Position numbers and translations under genes: made by a program. A stretch of DNA of 64,000 bases, taken from CBDCIS01 sp965217565 (GTDB lineage: Bacteria > Chloroflexota > Dehalococcoidia > Lucifugimonadales > CATOSD01). Where the stretch lies: assembly GCA_965217565.1 (NCBI GenBank), contig CBDCIS010000002.1, positions 1 to 64,000 on the forward strand, read 5' to 3'. Shown one piece after another: positions 49,965 to 58,080 of this stretch. Below the pieces are notes generated by a model. The model ran no database searches. It was given only the letters and a program-made list of their open reading frames with translations, and was not told the DNA's origin. Numbering within the stretch: the first letter of the stretch is position 1; every line of letters begins with the position of its first letter.

Positions 49965-50628
49965 CGGATGCACAGACACTGAAAGTGAAGACCCCGCCAC
50001 GTTTGTCGACACCAGGCCGTCAGCGCCGCCGGGCAATGTCGAGTACCGCCGCGACGGAACCGTCATAGTCGTCGATTGGAACACGGTACCCGACGCTGAC
50101 TATTACCGCATCTTTTACCATGATACCTTTCGCTCCTCATGCGGACTCCACCGCGGCATAGCGATTGGCTGTGATGAGCTCGCCACGAACGTTGTAGACA
50201 CTACCTACACCCACACCAGCCCTGTTGATGGCGACAACTACTACTGGGTCGCAGCCTGCAACGGTAACGGATGCACGGACACTGAAAGTGAAGACCCCGC
50301 CACGTTTGTCGACACCAGGCCGTCAGCGCCGCCCGCCAATCTCAAGTACCGCCGCGACGGGACAACCATAGTCGTCAGTTGGAGCGGGGCGCCCGATGCT
50401 GATTACTACAAGATCTACTACACCGATTTCGCTGGCCCCATTTGCAAGTCCATTCGAGGCAGGCTGTTTGGCTGTGAGGAGCTAGCCACCGATGTCGTCG
50501 GGACCATCTACACCCACACCAGCCCTGATGATGACTACAACCACTACTGGGTCGTAGCTTGCAACAGAAGCGGATGCACGGACATTGACAGCGAGAATCC
50601 CGCCACGTTTGTAGACACTGAGCCGTGA
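49965..50628 (+). pseudogene. Headless gene piece with two Cys-type fibronectin modules
   Basis: An uninterrupted frame with no start codon near its beginning: tail of one module (GCTDTESEDPATFVDTRPSA), then two complete modules (VEYRRDGTVIVVDWNTVPDA DYYRIFYHD ... YYWVAACNGNGC; LKYRRDGTTIVVSWSGAPDA ... HYWVVACNRSGC) and a stop at 50626-50628. The modules keep the four-Cys pattern of those in the giant lipoprotein. The 200 bases upstream, after the LRR lipoprotein, are noncoding, so the signal peptide and first part were deleted. Perhaps once the end of the preceding LRR protein or a separate gene. Confidence 0.7.
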
Positions 50629-50736
50629 GCGACAATTGAACGCTAGAGGGGGTAGAAAACCTGAGAGATGCTCAAACACGCCGTAGCCGGTTCCGCCTCC
50701 GGCAAGGCCAACACGAAAGAGGGGTAAACAACCGAA

Positions 50737-52113
50737 ATGAGCGGATACGAAGATAGGATACGCTGGCTCGCAGTCCTGACAGTTCTGACCGTCTTGGTCG
50801 TTCTGAGCGCCTGCAGCGACAGTCCCGCTCCCACGCCGGAACTACCGGTTACTCTGGCTGCCACTCAAACGCCGGGGCCCACGCCCGTGCCGACGCCAGA
50901 ACCAACGCTGACGCCCACTGCTACGGCGACTGCCACTCCAACGCCCGTGCCCACGGCTACGCCCACGCCCGTATCGACGCCAGAACCAACGCTGACGTCC
51001 ACTGCTACGGCGACTGCCACTCCAACGCCCGTGCCAACGGCTACGCCGACGCCCGTTCCGAGGCCTGAACCGACGCTGACGCCCACTGCTACGGCGACCG
51101 CCACTCCCACGCCGACTGCCACGGCGACACCGGAGCCAACTCCCACGCCCGTCTCTGACTTTACGAAGCCACAGATATACAACGATAACGTGTTTGTCCT
51201 ACCCGTTGCAGAAAACCTCGCTAATGCTTGGTTTAATGCGCCGTTGACAGAATACACAGCACGCTTCTATGAATACTTCAACGATGAGTTCGATTTCCTA
51301 GTATTTGTGGCCAACTTGACCTATGACGGGCTTGAGCAGGGTACTCCTCACGGCGCCTACTACGCTGGGGTAAAGAATGATGTAAAGGGAGTTGGGCAGC
51401 CGATTTCCACCGACGGCCAGAGTTGGGGGTCAGCGGAACAGCTTCAGGGCGTGATTTACATTAATACTTACGACTACAGCTGGGGGGGAGACATTGTTAA
51501 TGGTACGCTTCTCCACGAGTTGATGCATCGGTGGGCGAACTTTATCGTGCCACCTTATTCACATTGGGGATTCATCAGCGAAGACTGTATTCTGGACGGG
51601 TATGACATTTCCGCGATGATAGATCTCGGTGACGGGAGGTATTCACACGAATTCAGCACAAGTTTCGTGTACTGCCCCATAGAGTTGTACCTGGCGGGCC
51701 TCATACCTCCAGAGGACGTCCCGGATTTCCGGATTGCGGTGGACGGCGAGTGGCTGCGGGACGAGGAAGGCAATATCATTATTGAGGATGACAATGGGTA
51801 TCGTGTGTTCACCGCGAGTGGGTTCGAGACGTATACGGTTGATGACATCATCGCTGAGCATGGACCACGAGTTCCCGACACTTCCAAGGCTCAGAAGGAC
51901 TTTCGCGCTGCAGTAGTTTTGTTGGTCGGTACGGACTATCCGGCGACCCCCGCGATACTGGATCGCTTGAGCTACGACGTATCCTGGCTAAGCCACCCAG
52001 GTGATCGTGACCACATGTTGCCCCAGAGAGCCGGCAATTTCTATCATGCAACTGGGGGCCGGGCCAGGATCACTATGGACGGCCTCTCAGACTTCCTGAA
52101 GGATAGGAAATAG
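50737..52113 (+). CDS. HExxH metalloprotease-like surface lipoprotein
   Basis: 458 residues: lipoprotein signal (AVLTVLTVLVVLSAC), Pro-Thr linker to about residue 140, then a folded domain starting FTKPQIYNDNVFVLPVAENL. The motif LLHELMHRWANFIVPP holds HExxH, and ELYLAGLIPPEDVPD with SHWGFISEDC further downstream may supply the third ligand. The C-terminal part (AVVLLVGTDYPATPAILDRL, ITMDGLSDFLKDRK) is conserved in a second copy at 52700. Probably an extracellular zinc protease of an undescribed or poorly known family. There is no inhibitor or partner gene nearby. Confidence 0.8.
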   Translation: MSGYEDRIRWLAVLTVLTVLVVLSACSDSPAPTPELPVTLAATQTPGPTPVPTPEPTLTPTATATATPTPVPTATPTPVSTPEPTLTSTATATATPTPVPTATPTPVPRPEPTLTPTATATATPTPTATATPEPTPTPVSDFTKPQIYNDNVFVLPVAENLANAWFNAPLTEYTARFYEYFNDEFDFLVFVANLTYDGLEQGTPHGAYYAGVKNDVKGVGQPISTDGQSWGSAEQLQGVIYINTYDYSWGGDIVNGTLLHELMHRWANFIVPPYSHWGFISEDCILDGYDISAMIDLGDGRYSHEFSTSFVYCPIELYLAGLIPPEDVPDFRIAVDGEWLRDEEGNIIIEDDNGYRVFTASGFETYTVDDIIAEHGPRVPDTSKAQKDFRAAVVLLVGTDYPATPAILDRLSYDVSWLSHPGDRDHMLPQRAGNFYHATGGRARITMDGLSDFLKDRK

Positions 52114-52684
52114 CGGATAGCTCTCAAGACATTGCGCACCGGGGCATGCCAACGGTCTGTCGTAGAGTAGGGTTTCTCAGGTCACCGCAGTGGACTGGAT
52201 GGGCATTCAGTGTGACGAGAGGTTCAGCGGGAAGGACTACTCGCAGATCCAGATGCACACATGCATTTGGGTTTGTGTGCTCTGTCCAGTTTGGTGGACC
52301 GCTTGCCGAGACATCTTAGCAAAGTAGGTCCGGTCGGGCCTAAAGCCCGGACCCGCAGTTGACGCTATCCTCTTGGGCTGACTTCTTTCCCGATGAGCCG
52401 GTCGGGTTAGTACACTAGATCGCAGTGGTGGGCCTTGCGTAGCCGGAGGCATGGATCAGTATGTGACAGCTTCAGTTCGACTGCAAGGTCTTGGCGCTAG
52501 CGAAATAGACTGGCCAAGACTTCCGCCAAGCACCTGTCCCTCATGCTGCTCAAGTCCACCAGATTTGATGAAATCAAGAACCTTTGACTTGAAGCTCAGG
52601 CTCTCGGTGTAGAAGTAAGTGAGGACTGCCTCACAAGACGTCACCTGTGCTAGCCGAGGTAGAGAGAACCTCTAGGGTGGGCTG
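52114..52684. other. Intergenic region between the two protease paralogues
   Basis: No gene with start signal. The plus strand at 52470-52600 reads LQGLGASEIDWPRLPPSTCP and LMKSRTFDLKLRLSV before a stop, which may be a remnant of an unknown small protein. Near 52300 the minus strand is open but featureless. Confidence 0.4.
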
Positions 52685-53556
52685 GTGGGGGCCACAGTGA
52701 TGATAAAGAGCTCTTTCTGGGCTACGCTAACAGGCTTATTCACCGCCATAGTCATGGTCCTGGCGGCATGCAGTGGTGAACCGCCTACGCTGATTGGGTC
52801 CGGATCCCCAGTGCCGACGGCGATCCAAACGGCAACCCCCACTCCCACTATGACACCCACTCAGACTCCAGTGCCCACCGCCACGCCCTCAACTGTTCCT
52901 ACAGCGACACCCACTCAGACTCCGACGCCTATCGCCACGCCGACGCCGACGCCGACCCAAACGGCAACCCCCACGCCCTCACCCGTTCCTTCAGCGACAC
53001 CCACTCAGACTCCTACGCCTACCGCCACGCCGACGCCTACGCCGACCCAAACGGCAACCCCCACGCCCTCACCCGTTCCTTCAGCGACACCCACTCAGAC
53101 TCCTACGCCTACCGCCACGCCGACGCCTACGCCGACCCAAACGGCAACCCCCACGCCCTCACCCGTTCCTTCAGCGACACCCACACCCGTCACGGACTTT
53201 ACGAAGCCACAAATTTACAACGATAACGTGTACGTCATGCCGGTTACGGAGAATCTCGCAGGCGGCGTGCCACCGCTAGAGGACTATGCGGTGCACTTCT
53301 ACGAGCGCTTTGACGATGAGTTCGACTTCCTTATGTTCGTTTCGAATGTGGGCCCGGACCAGCATGAACCCGGCGCTTACGTGGGAGCGTTCCACGTCGG
53401 TGTGCAGAACGATGTGAGAGGCATAGGCATGGAGACTTTTGCCAACAACGAAGACTGGGGATCGGCAGGCAGACTCCAGGGAGCAATTTTCTTTGGGAGC
53501 TATTCGATCTATCACGACCACGATCTGAGCATCTTTGCCGAAGGGCCGACCTTATA

Positions 53557-54719
53557 CCATTTGATGATAACAAGACCTGGAAGTATCTAGCGATGTCCTA
53601 ATAGTTCATCCATGCTCTAGCCGACATACAGTGTTGGAGGGTATCAGATGATCGGACGACCGCTTCGAATAGATTGGCATGGGGAGGATACACCGGAGGC
53701 GCTGAAGGCGGCCTACCGGGCAGAACGTGACACTAGCCTTCGTACTCGACTCCATGGACTGTGGCTGGTGCGGTCGGGATGGCAGTTCGGTGAGGCGGCA
53801 AGAGCGGTGGGAGTCCACTACCGGACGGTACAGACGTGGGTGGGCTGGTATAGAGAGGGAGGTGTGGAAGGAGTGTTGTCCCACAAGATGGGAGGCATGG
53901 GCAAACCGCGCTTTCTGAGCACAGATGAAGAGCAGGAGTTGACCGAGGAGGTGTCGACGGGACGGTTCAGAACGGCGGGAGAGATCAGGGACTGGATAGA
54001 GTCCGAGTATGGGGTGAGCTACAAGTCGGGCAGCGTCTATGGTCTGCTTGAGAGGTTGGGATGCAGCCCGAAGGTCCCGAGGGGCCGTCATGAGAAGGCA
54101 GACGTAGCTGCGCAGGAGTCGTGGAAAAAGGGGGGCTTGGTTGTTGCCTTGCCGAAGCGGGCGTGAGTTCTGAGACGGCCTTTGGCTTTGCCGATGAGAT
54201 GCGAGTGGGCCTGCGGGGGATGGTGCGTAGGGTGTGGGGTCGTCGTGGAGTGAAGGTGCATCAGCGAGTGCAGATGGTCTACAAGTGGATGTACCTGTTC
54301 CTGGTGGTAGACGTTCGGAGGGGCAAGCTGTTGTGGGGTTGGATCGATTCGATGAAGTCTGCGGCTATAGCGGTGGCAGTCGATGGCCTGAAGCATCACT
54401 CGGACATCGAGGCCCTGGTGTGGGATGGAGCGCGTGGTCACCGGGGTGAGATAGTACGGACTGTTGGAGTGGCAACGATCGTGCAGCCTGCATATAGTCC
54501 TGAGCTGAATCCCGCTGAGCGGGTCTTCCAAGAGGTCCGCAGGTGGGTGGAGGGCAGGATATACGGGAGCATAGAGGAGAAGATGAAGGCGGTTGACGCC
54601 TACCTGAGTGAGCTTGAATCTGATCCGGGTCGGGTGCGGTCGCTCACGGCGTGGAGTTGGATCGAACACACAACGCGAAGTCTTCCGGCACACTATGCGG
54701 CCTCGTCAACATGAAATGG
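53557..54719 (+). mobile_element. IS630-family insertion sequence, apparently complete
   Basis: Left end CCATTTGATGATAACAAG (53557) and right end, read inward from 54719, CCATTTCATGTTGACGAG are imperfect inverted repeats. TA at 53555-53556 and 54720-54721 is the expected target duplication. Length 1,163 bp. It encodes a transposase with all three catalytic residues, in two overlapping frames. It may still be mobile. Confidence 0.9.
53648..54714 (+). CDS. IS630 transposase, two frames joined by a likely -1 frameshift
   Basis: Frame 1 product (53648-54166) is the HTH part: RIDWHGEDTPEALKAAYRAE, GEAARAVGVHYRTVQTWVGW, and the Winged-helix-like RFRTAGEIRDWIESEYGVSY. Frame 2 (from about 54121) carries the DDE domain: ETAFGFADEMRVGLRG, ALVWDGARGHRG, PAYSPELNPAERVFQEVRRW. 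The overlap includes GGAAAAAGGGGGGC at about 54123-54136, a good slippery site. A -1 slip there joins WKKGG to a continuous protein. Programmed frameshifting is known in IS families. A simple base loss in the run is the alternative. Confidence 0.8.
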
Positions 54720-55387
54720 TATTACACGAGCTTATGCATCAATGGGCAAACTTTGTCGTTCCGTCAGCCTGGGGTAGCCATTGGGGCTTCAGTAGCGCCG
54801 ACGGCAACCTAGGAGGGTTTGACATTGCCGACCTCGTGAACCATGGTGGCGGCCCGTACTCCGCTGGGGGGTTCACGGTGGCAGGCGCAGCTGACAACAT
54901 CGTTCCCTACAGTCCTATCGAGCTTTACTTGGCGGGTTTCGTACCTCCGGACCAAGTCCCCGACCTTTGGGTTGCCGAAGATGGAGAGTGGCTGCTCGAT
55001 GAGGAAGGCGAGCACGTCAGCGCCCCTGATGGGTCTTGGGTGTTCACCGCAAGTCAAATCAGAACCTACACCATCGAGGAGATCATCGCCGAGCATGGAG
55101 CGCGCGTTCCCGACGTTTCGCAATCACAGAAGGAGTTTCGTGGGGCCGTCGTACTCTTGGTTGATGAGAACCACCCTGCGACCCAAGAGGCCCTACAAAC
55201 GCTGAGTGAAGACGTTTCTTGGTTCAGCCACCCCGGTGACGACGAAACCTATCGATTCAACTTCTACGAAGCAACCAGTGGCCGGGGTACGATCATCATG
55301 GACAGCCTGTCGGAGTTCCTGAAAGATAGTGAATAGCAGGTGCAGTAGGCCGTGAGGTCGTATTGATCGACACCCGCTAGCGGGTAC

Positions 55388-55663
55388 GCTCGCTATGTGC
55401 CCAGGGGTGACGAATCGCGAACTGGTTGTCGTGGAGCCACAGCAACGTCAGATTGGAAAGGTGGCCCCGCTCCGGCGGTATCTGCCCGCTCAACTCGTTG
55501 GCGCTGAGGAGCAGCCATTTAAGGTTGGAGAGGCTGCCCAGCTCTGGCGGAATCTCGCCCGTTAACTGTTTGGAGACGAGATCCAGACGAATAACTCAGC
55601 CGTTGCTATCCGTGGTGACGCCGTGCCACTCGCCAATGGGCCTGTCGCTCAGCCAGTCCGCCC
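55388..55663 (-). pseudogene. Plant-type LRR protein remnant
   Basis: The minus strand reads DWLSDRPIGEWHGVTTDSNG, a TGA, then VIRLDLVSKQLTGEIPPELG SLSNLKWLLLSANELSGQIP and HLSNLTLLWLHDNQFA. The N-terminal cap and two to three repeats are recognisable. The TGA replaces the Arg of the usual GRV. There is no start or signal, since the sequence begins directly after the response regulator stop. It lies tail to tail with the disrupted protease gene. Confidence 0.7.
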
Positions 55664-55665
55664 GG

Positions 55666-56319
55666 TCAATCATCCAGCAGCCCGTTCTGTGCGGCCCACA
55701 CCACGATCTCCTGCTTCGAGGAAACGTCCAGCTTCACCTGGATGGTGTAGATGGCGTTTCGGACGGTGACCACCTTGACTCCCCTTGCCGCCGCAATCGC
55801 AACGTAGGACATGCCCCGGCAGAAGGACACGAGTATCTCCTTCTCCCTCTGCGTCAGGTCGATCTGCTGCTTCGACTTCGCCTCGCTCCGCATCCTGGCG
55901 AAGACCCGCCTCACCACCTCGGTCGGCAGACGCCCCTCGCCCGCAGCCGCGCTCTTCATCATGCCCAGGACCTGGTCCATCCCGGCCACCTTCTGAAGAT
56001 AGCCGGCCGCACCGGCGGCCACCGCCTCTATCACGGCGTTCGCCTCCGTCGAGGCGGTCAGCATGAGCACCCGCGTCTCGGGCAGAGACTCCATGATCTC
56101 CCGGCACGCCTCCACGCCGTCCATCTTGGGCATCATGACGTCCATGACGATCAGGTCGGGCGACAACTCGGAGGCCGCCTTCACCGCCTCCACTCCGTCC
56201 CTGGCCTGGCCCACCACCTCAAACTCCTCGGACCGCTCCAGAATCACCTGAAGACCTTCCCGCGTGACCGCATGGTCGTCGGCGAGCAGCACCCTTATGC
56301 GACGAGACTCCGTTGACAA
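55666..56319 (-). CDS. NarL/LuxR-type response regulator
   Basis: 217 residues from TTG 56319, three codons' worth downstream of GGAGGG inside the kinase end (TAG-A-TTG spacing), so translation is coupled. Receiver domain: VLLADDHAVTREGL acidic pair, LIVMDVMMPKMDGVEA phospho-Asp, MLTASTE switch Thr, YLQKVAG Lys. C-terminal LuxR HTH: LTQREKEILVSFCRGMSYVA IAAARGVKVVTVRNAIYTIQ VKL. It should activate or repress promoters once phosphorylated by the neighbouring kinase. The obvious targets are the divergent surface-protein genes behind conserved leader copy 3, but this is inference. Confidence 0.93.
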   Translation of the reverse strand: MSTESRRIRVLLADDHAVTREGLQVILERSEEFEVVGQARDGVEAVKAASELSPDLIVMDVMMPKMDGVEACREIMESLPETRVLMLTASTEANAVIEAVAAGAAGYLQKVAGMDQVLGMMKSAAAGEGRLPTEVVRRVFARMRSEAKSKQQIDLTQREKEILVSFCRGMSYVAIAAARGVKVVTVRNAIYTIQVKLDVSSKQEIVVWAAQNGLLDD

Positions 56320-56320
56320 T

Positions 56321-57538
56321 CTATCCCTCCTGTTCTCCGCGAACCAACGGCATCACGCAGGTCACACTGGCACCCCCTACCGCACCCCTGGGTTCGACGA
56401 TAAGGCGTCCGCCCAGACGCCCTGCGTACGCCCGCATGTTTGCGAAGCCGTGGCCCCGCTCCTCGTAGTCGTCGGGAAGCCCCACCCCGTCGTCCGACAC
56501 CGACAGCCTGAGCTCATCCCGTCCGAAGTCGAGCTCGACCAGCACCCGGCTCGCCCCGGCATGGCGAAGGGCGTTGGCGAGGGCGTTGTGGGCTATGGAG
56601 AACAGGAGACTCCTGACCTCAACCGAAAGCGGCGGCTCCACCCCGTTCTGGGTTAGCTCCGCCGACGCCGACGTGATTGTTCCGAACGTCGTGACGTGCG
56701 ATTCCAGGGTCCAGCCCAACTCACTGCCTTCGAATATGCGGCCCATGTCTATCGGGTGTCTCAGCTGCCAGACGGCGGTCTTGGAAAGCCGTGAGGTCGC
56801 ATCGAGCCTGGCGGTGAGCTCCTCGTTCGAGTCTCCGGCAACCTGTTTGGCCGCGTCTATCCCCAGGCCGATCATGAAGGCGGTCTGCGCGGCCGTATCG
56901 TGAATGGCCTGGGAGAGCTCGATCCGTTCCCGTTGCAGCTCCCCTTCCCTTTCCATCGCCGCTATGGCCCTGCGCCGTTGAAACCGGGTGATGAAGTTGA
57001 CAACCAGGACCACCCCGAACATCGCGAGCACCCTGGAGAACAGCATCTTCTCGTTGGTCCCATCGAAGGCCATGCCCGAGCCGACGGTCAGGCTCACGCC
57101 GATATAGATAGAGGCGGTGAACGTGGTCCAGGCGAGATTCAGCAGAGCGGAGGTGAAGACAGCGGCAAAAGCGGCAAGGGCGGGATAGTAGGGAATGTAC
57201 AGGAAGTTGTCGAAACCCCCATCGACGACAACGCTGCCCGTGATCAGGGCTATGTCCATGGCGCTGAGGACAAGCAGGTGACGCCACGTCACCCTGCGCC
57301 GGGAGAGCAGACGGTAGTGCACGTAGCCGTTCAGTGCGACCAGCGGCACGTGCATGAGCATGAACGGAATGTACTTGGCCTCCGTGAACGCCGGTCGATA
57401 GGCGAGTTCGATCACGGCGCCGACCCAGAAGAGCCAGCGCAGCCACACCGTGATGTTGGCGGCGTACGATGCCTCGTCCGGGTCGAGCCAGAGCATCTGG
57501 AGGAGCCGCGTCTGTATTGCGCCCATCGATGCCTTCAT
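56321..57538 (-). CDS. Membrane sensor histidine kinase (HisKA_3 type)
   Basis: 405 residues. The first 200 hold about six membrane segments (NITVWLRWLFWVGAVIELAY, LLVLSAMDIALITGSVVV, YIPYYPALAAFAAVFTSALL, LAMFGVVLVVNFITRF). RIELSQAIHDTAAQTAFMIG contains the phospho-accepting His of the HisKA_3 family, and AHNALANALRHAGAS, LSVSDDGVGLPDD and GHGFANMRAYAGRLGG are the ATP-binding boxes. Partner of the response regulator that follows directly. The sensor region is buried in the membrane, with no large external domain, so the signal may be membrane state or a small hydrophobic ligand. A truncated cousin lies at 37185. Confidence 0.93.
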   Translation of the reverse strand: MKASMGAIQTRLLQMLWLDPDEASYAANITVWLRWLFWVGAVIELAYRPAFTEAKYIPFMLMHVPLVALNGYVHYRLLSRRRVTWRHLLVLSAMDIALITGSVVVDGGFDNFLYIPYYPALAAFAAVFTSALLNLAWTTFTASIYIGVSLTVGSGMAFDGTNEKMLFSRVLAMFGVVLVVNFITRFQRRRAIAAMEREGELQRERIELSQAIHDTAAQTAFMIGLGIDAAKQVAGDSNEELTARLDATSRLSKTAVWQLRHPIDMGRIFEGSELGWTLESHVTTFGTITSASAELTQNGVEPPLSVEVRSLLFSIAHNALANALRHAGASRVLVELDFGRDELRLSVSDDGVGLPDDYEERGHGFANMRAYAGRLGGRLIVEPRGAVGGASVTCVMPLVRGEQEG

Positions 57539-57758
57539 AAAGTACAGGCCCCTATTCCAACACCCAACCTAACCCTGGTGTGAGGCGACGCCGGAGCCCC
57601 AATAGATGAGAACTGTCCGCCGGCGGACCTGTCGCAACAACCTCGCGCCTGTCTACCCGCGGCCTTTGCACCAGGAATAGCGGCGCATACACGGCGTAGC
57701 CCTCCGGCCAACCCGCAGGCCGGTACGCCAGCTTCGCAAGACTGAAGGCCCGGCTTCG

Positions 57759-57990
57759 GCAATGTGCCTGAGACATCTCCTCTCCGGTATGCGCGTACGA
57801 ACATCGAGTGTGACGGCGGTTTGGTTATTACTACCAATCTAAGCCACTTTCGTTTGTGTCGGCAAGAGCGAAAAGTTGCAGAAACACACTCTCTAAGAGC
57901 TAACAAAATATTGTCCAAATTACCTCACCAAGAAGTGTGATTAGGCACTTACCAAATCGATGCAGGGTCTCTAGTGTTTTCATGGGCAAT
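57759..57990 (+). repeat. Conserved leader, copy 3
   Basis: GCAATGTGCCTGAGACATCT to TTTTCATGGG, nearly the same as copy 1 over 230 bases, including CTACCAATCTAAGCCACTTT and GTGTGATTAGGCACTTACCA. It lies in the 540-base gap between the kinase gene (minus) and the first LRR gene (plus), the natural place for a divergent control region. The inverted AACACACTCTC/GAAGTGTGATT pair is kept. Confidence 0.8.
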
Positions 57991-58080
57991 ACCGATCAGA
58001 TGACAGGCGGAGCTTAAGGCTGGCACTCAAGGTAAGCGTAGTTCTACCGGAGGACCTGTTCCCGACGCAAAGGCCGAGCT

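Larger units (their letters stand above)
52700..55336 (+). pseudogene. Second HExxH surface lipoprotein, split by an IS630 element
   Basis: The 5' part (52700-53554) has the signal FWATLTGLFTAIVMVLAAC, a Pro-Thr linker with three 108-base repeats, and DFTKPQIYNDNVYVMPVTEN to SIFAEGPTL. The 3' part (54722-55336) resumes with VLHELMHQWANFVVPSAWGS, ELYLAGFVPPDQVPD and TIIMDSLSEFLKDS. The IS sits directly before HELMH, separating the zinc site from the N-terminal half. Cutting out the IS and one TA leaves the halves in different frames, so a further one-base change has happened. Clear paralogue of the 50737 gene. Confidence 0.85.

Noticed and set aside
50865..51257. Minus-strand Gly-Val frame
   Set aside because: Antisense of the Pro-Thr linker of the HExxH lipoprotein; the same artefact as at 10572.
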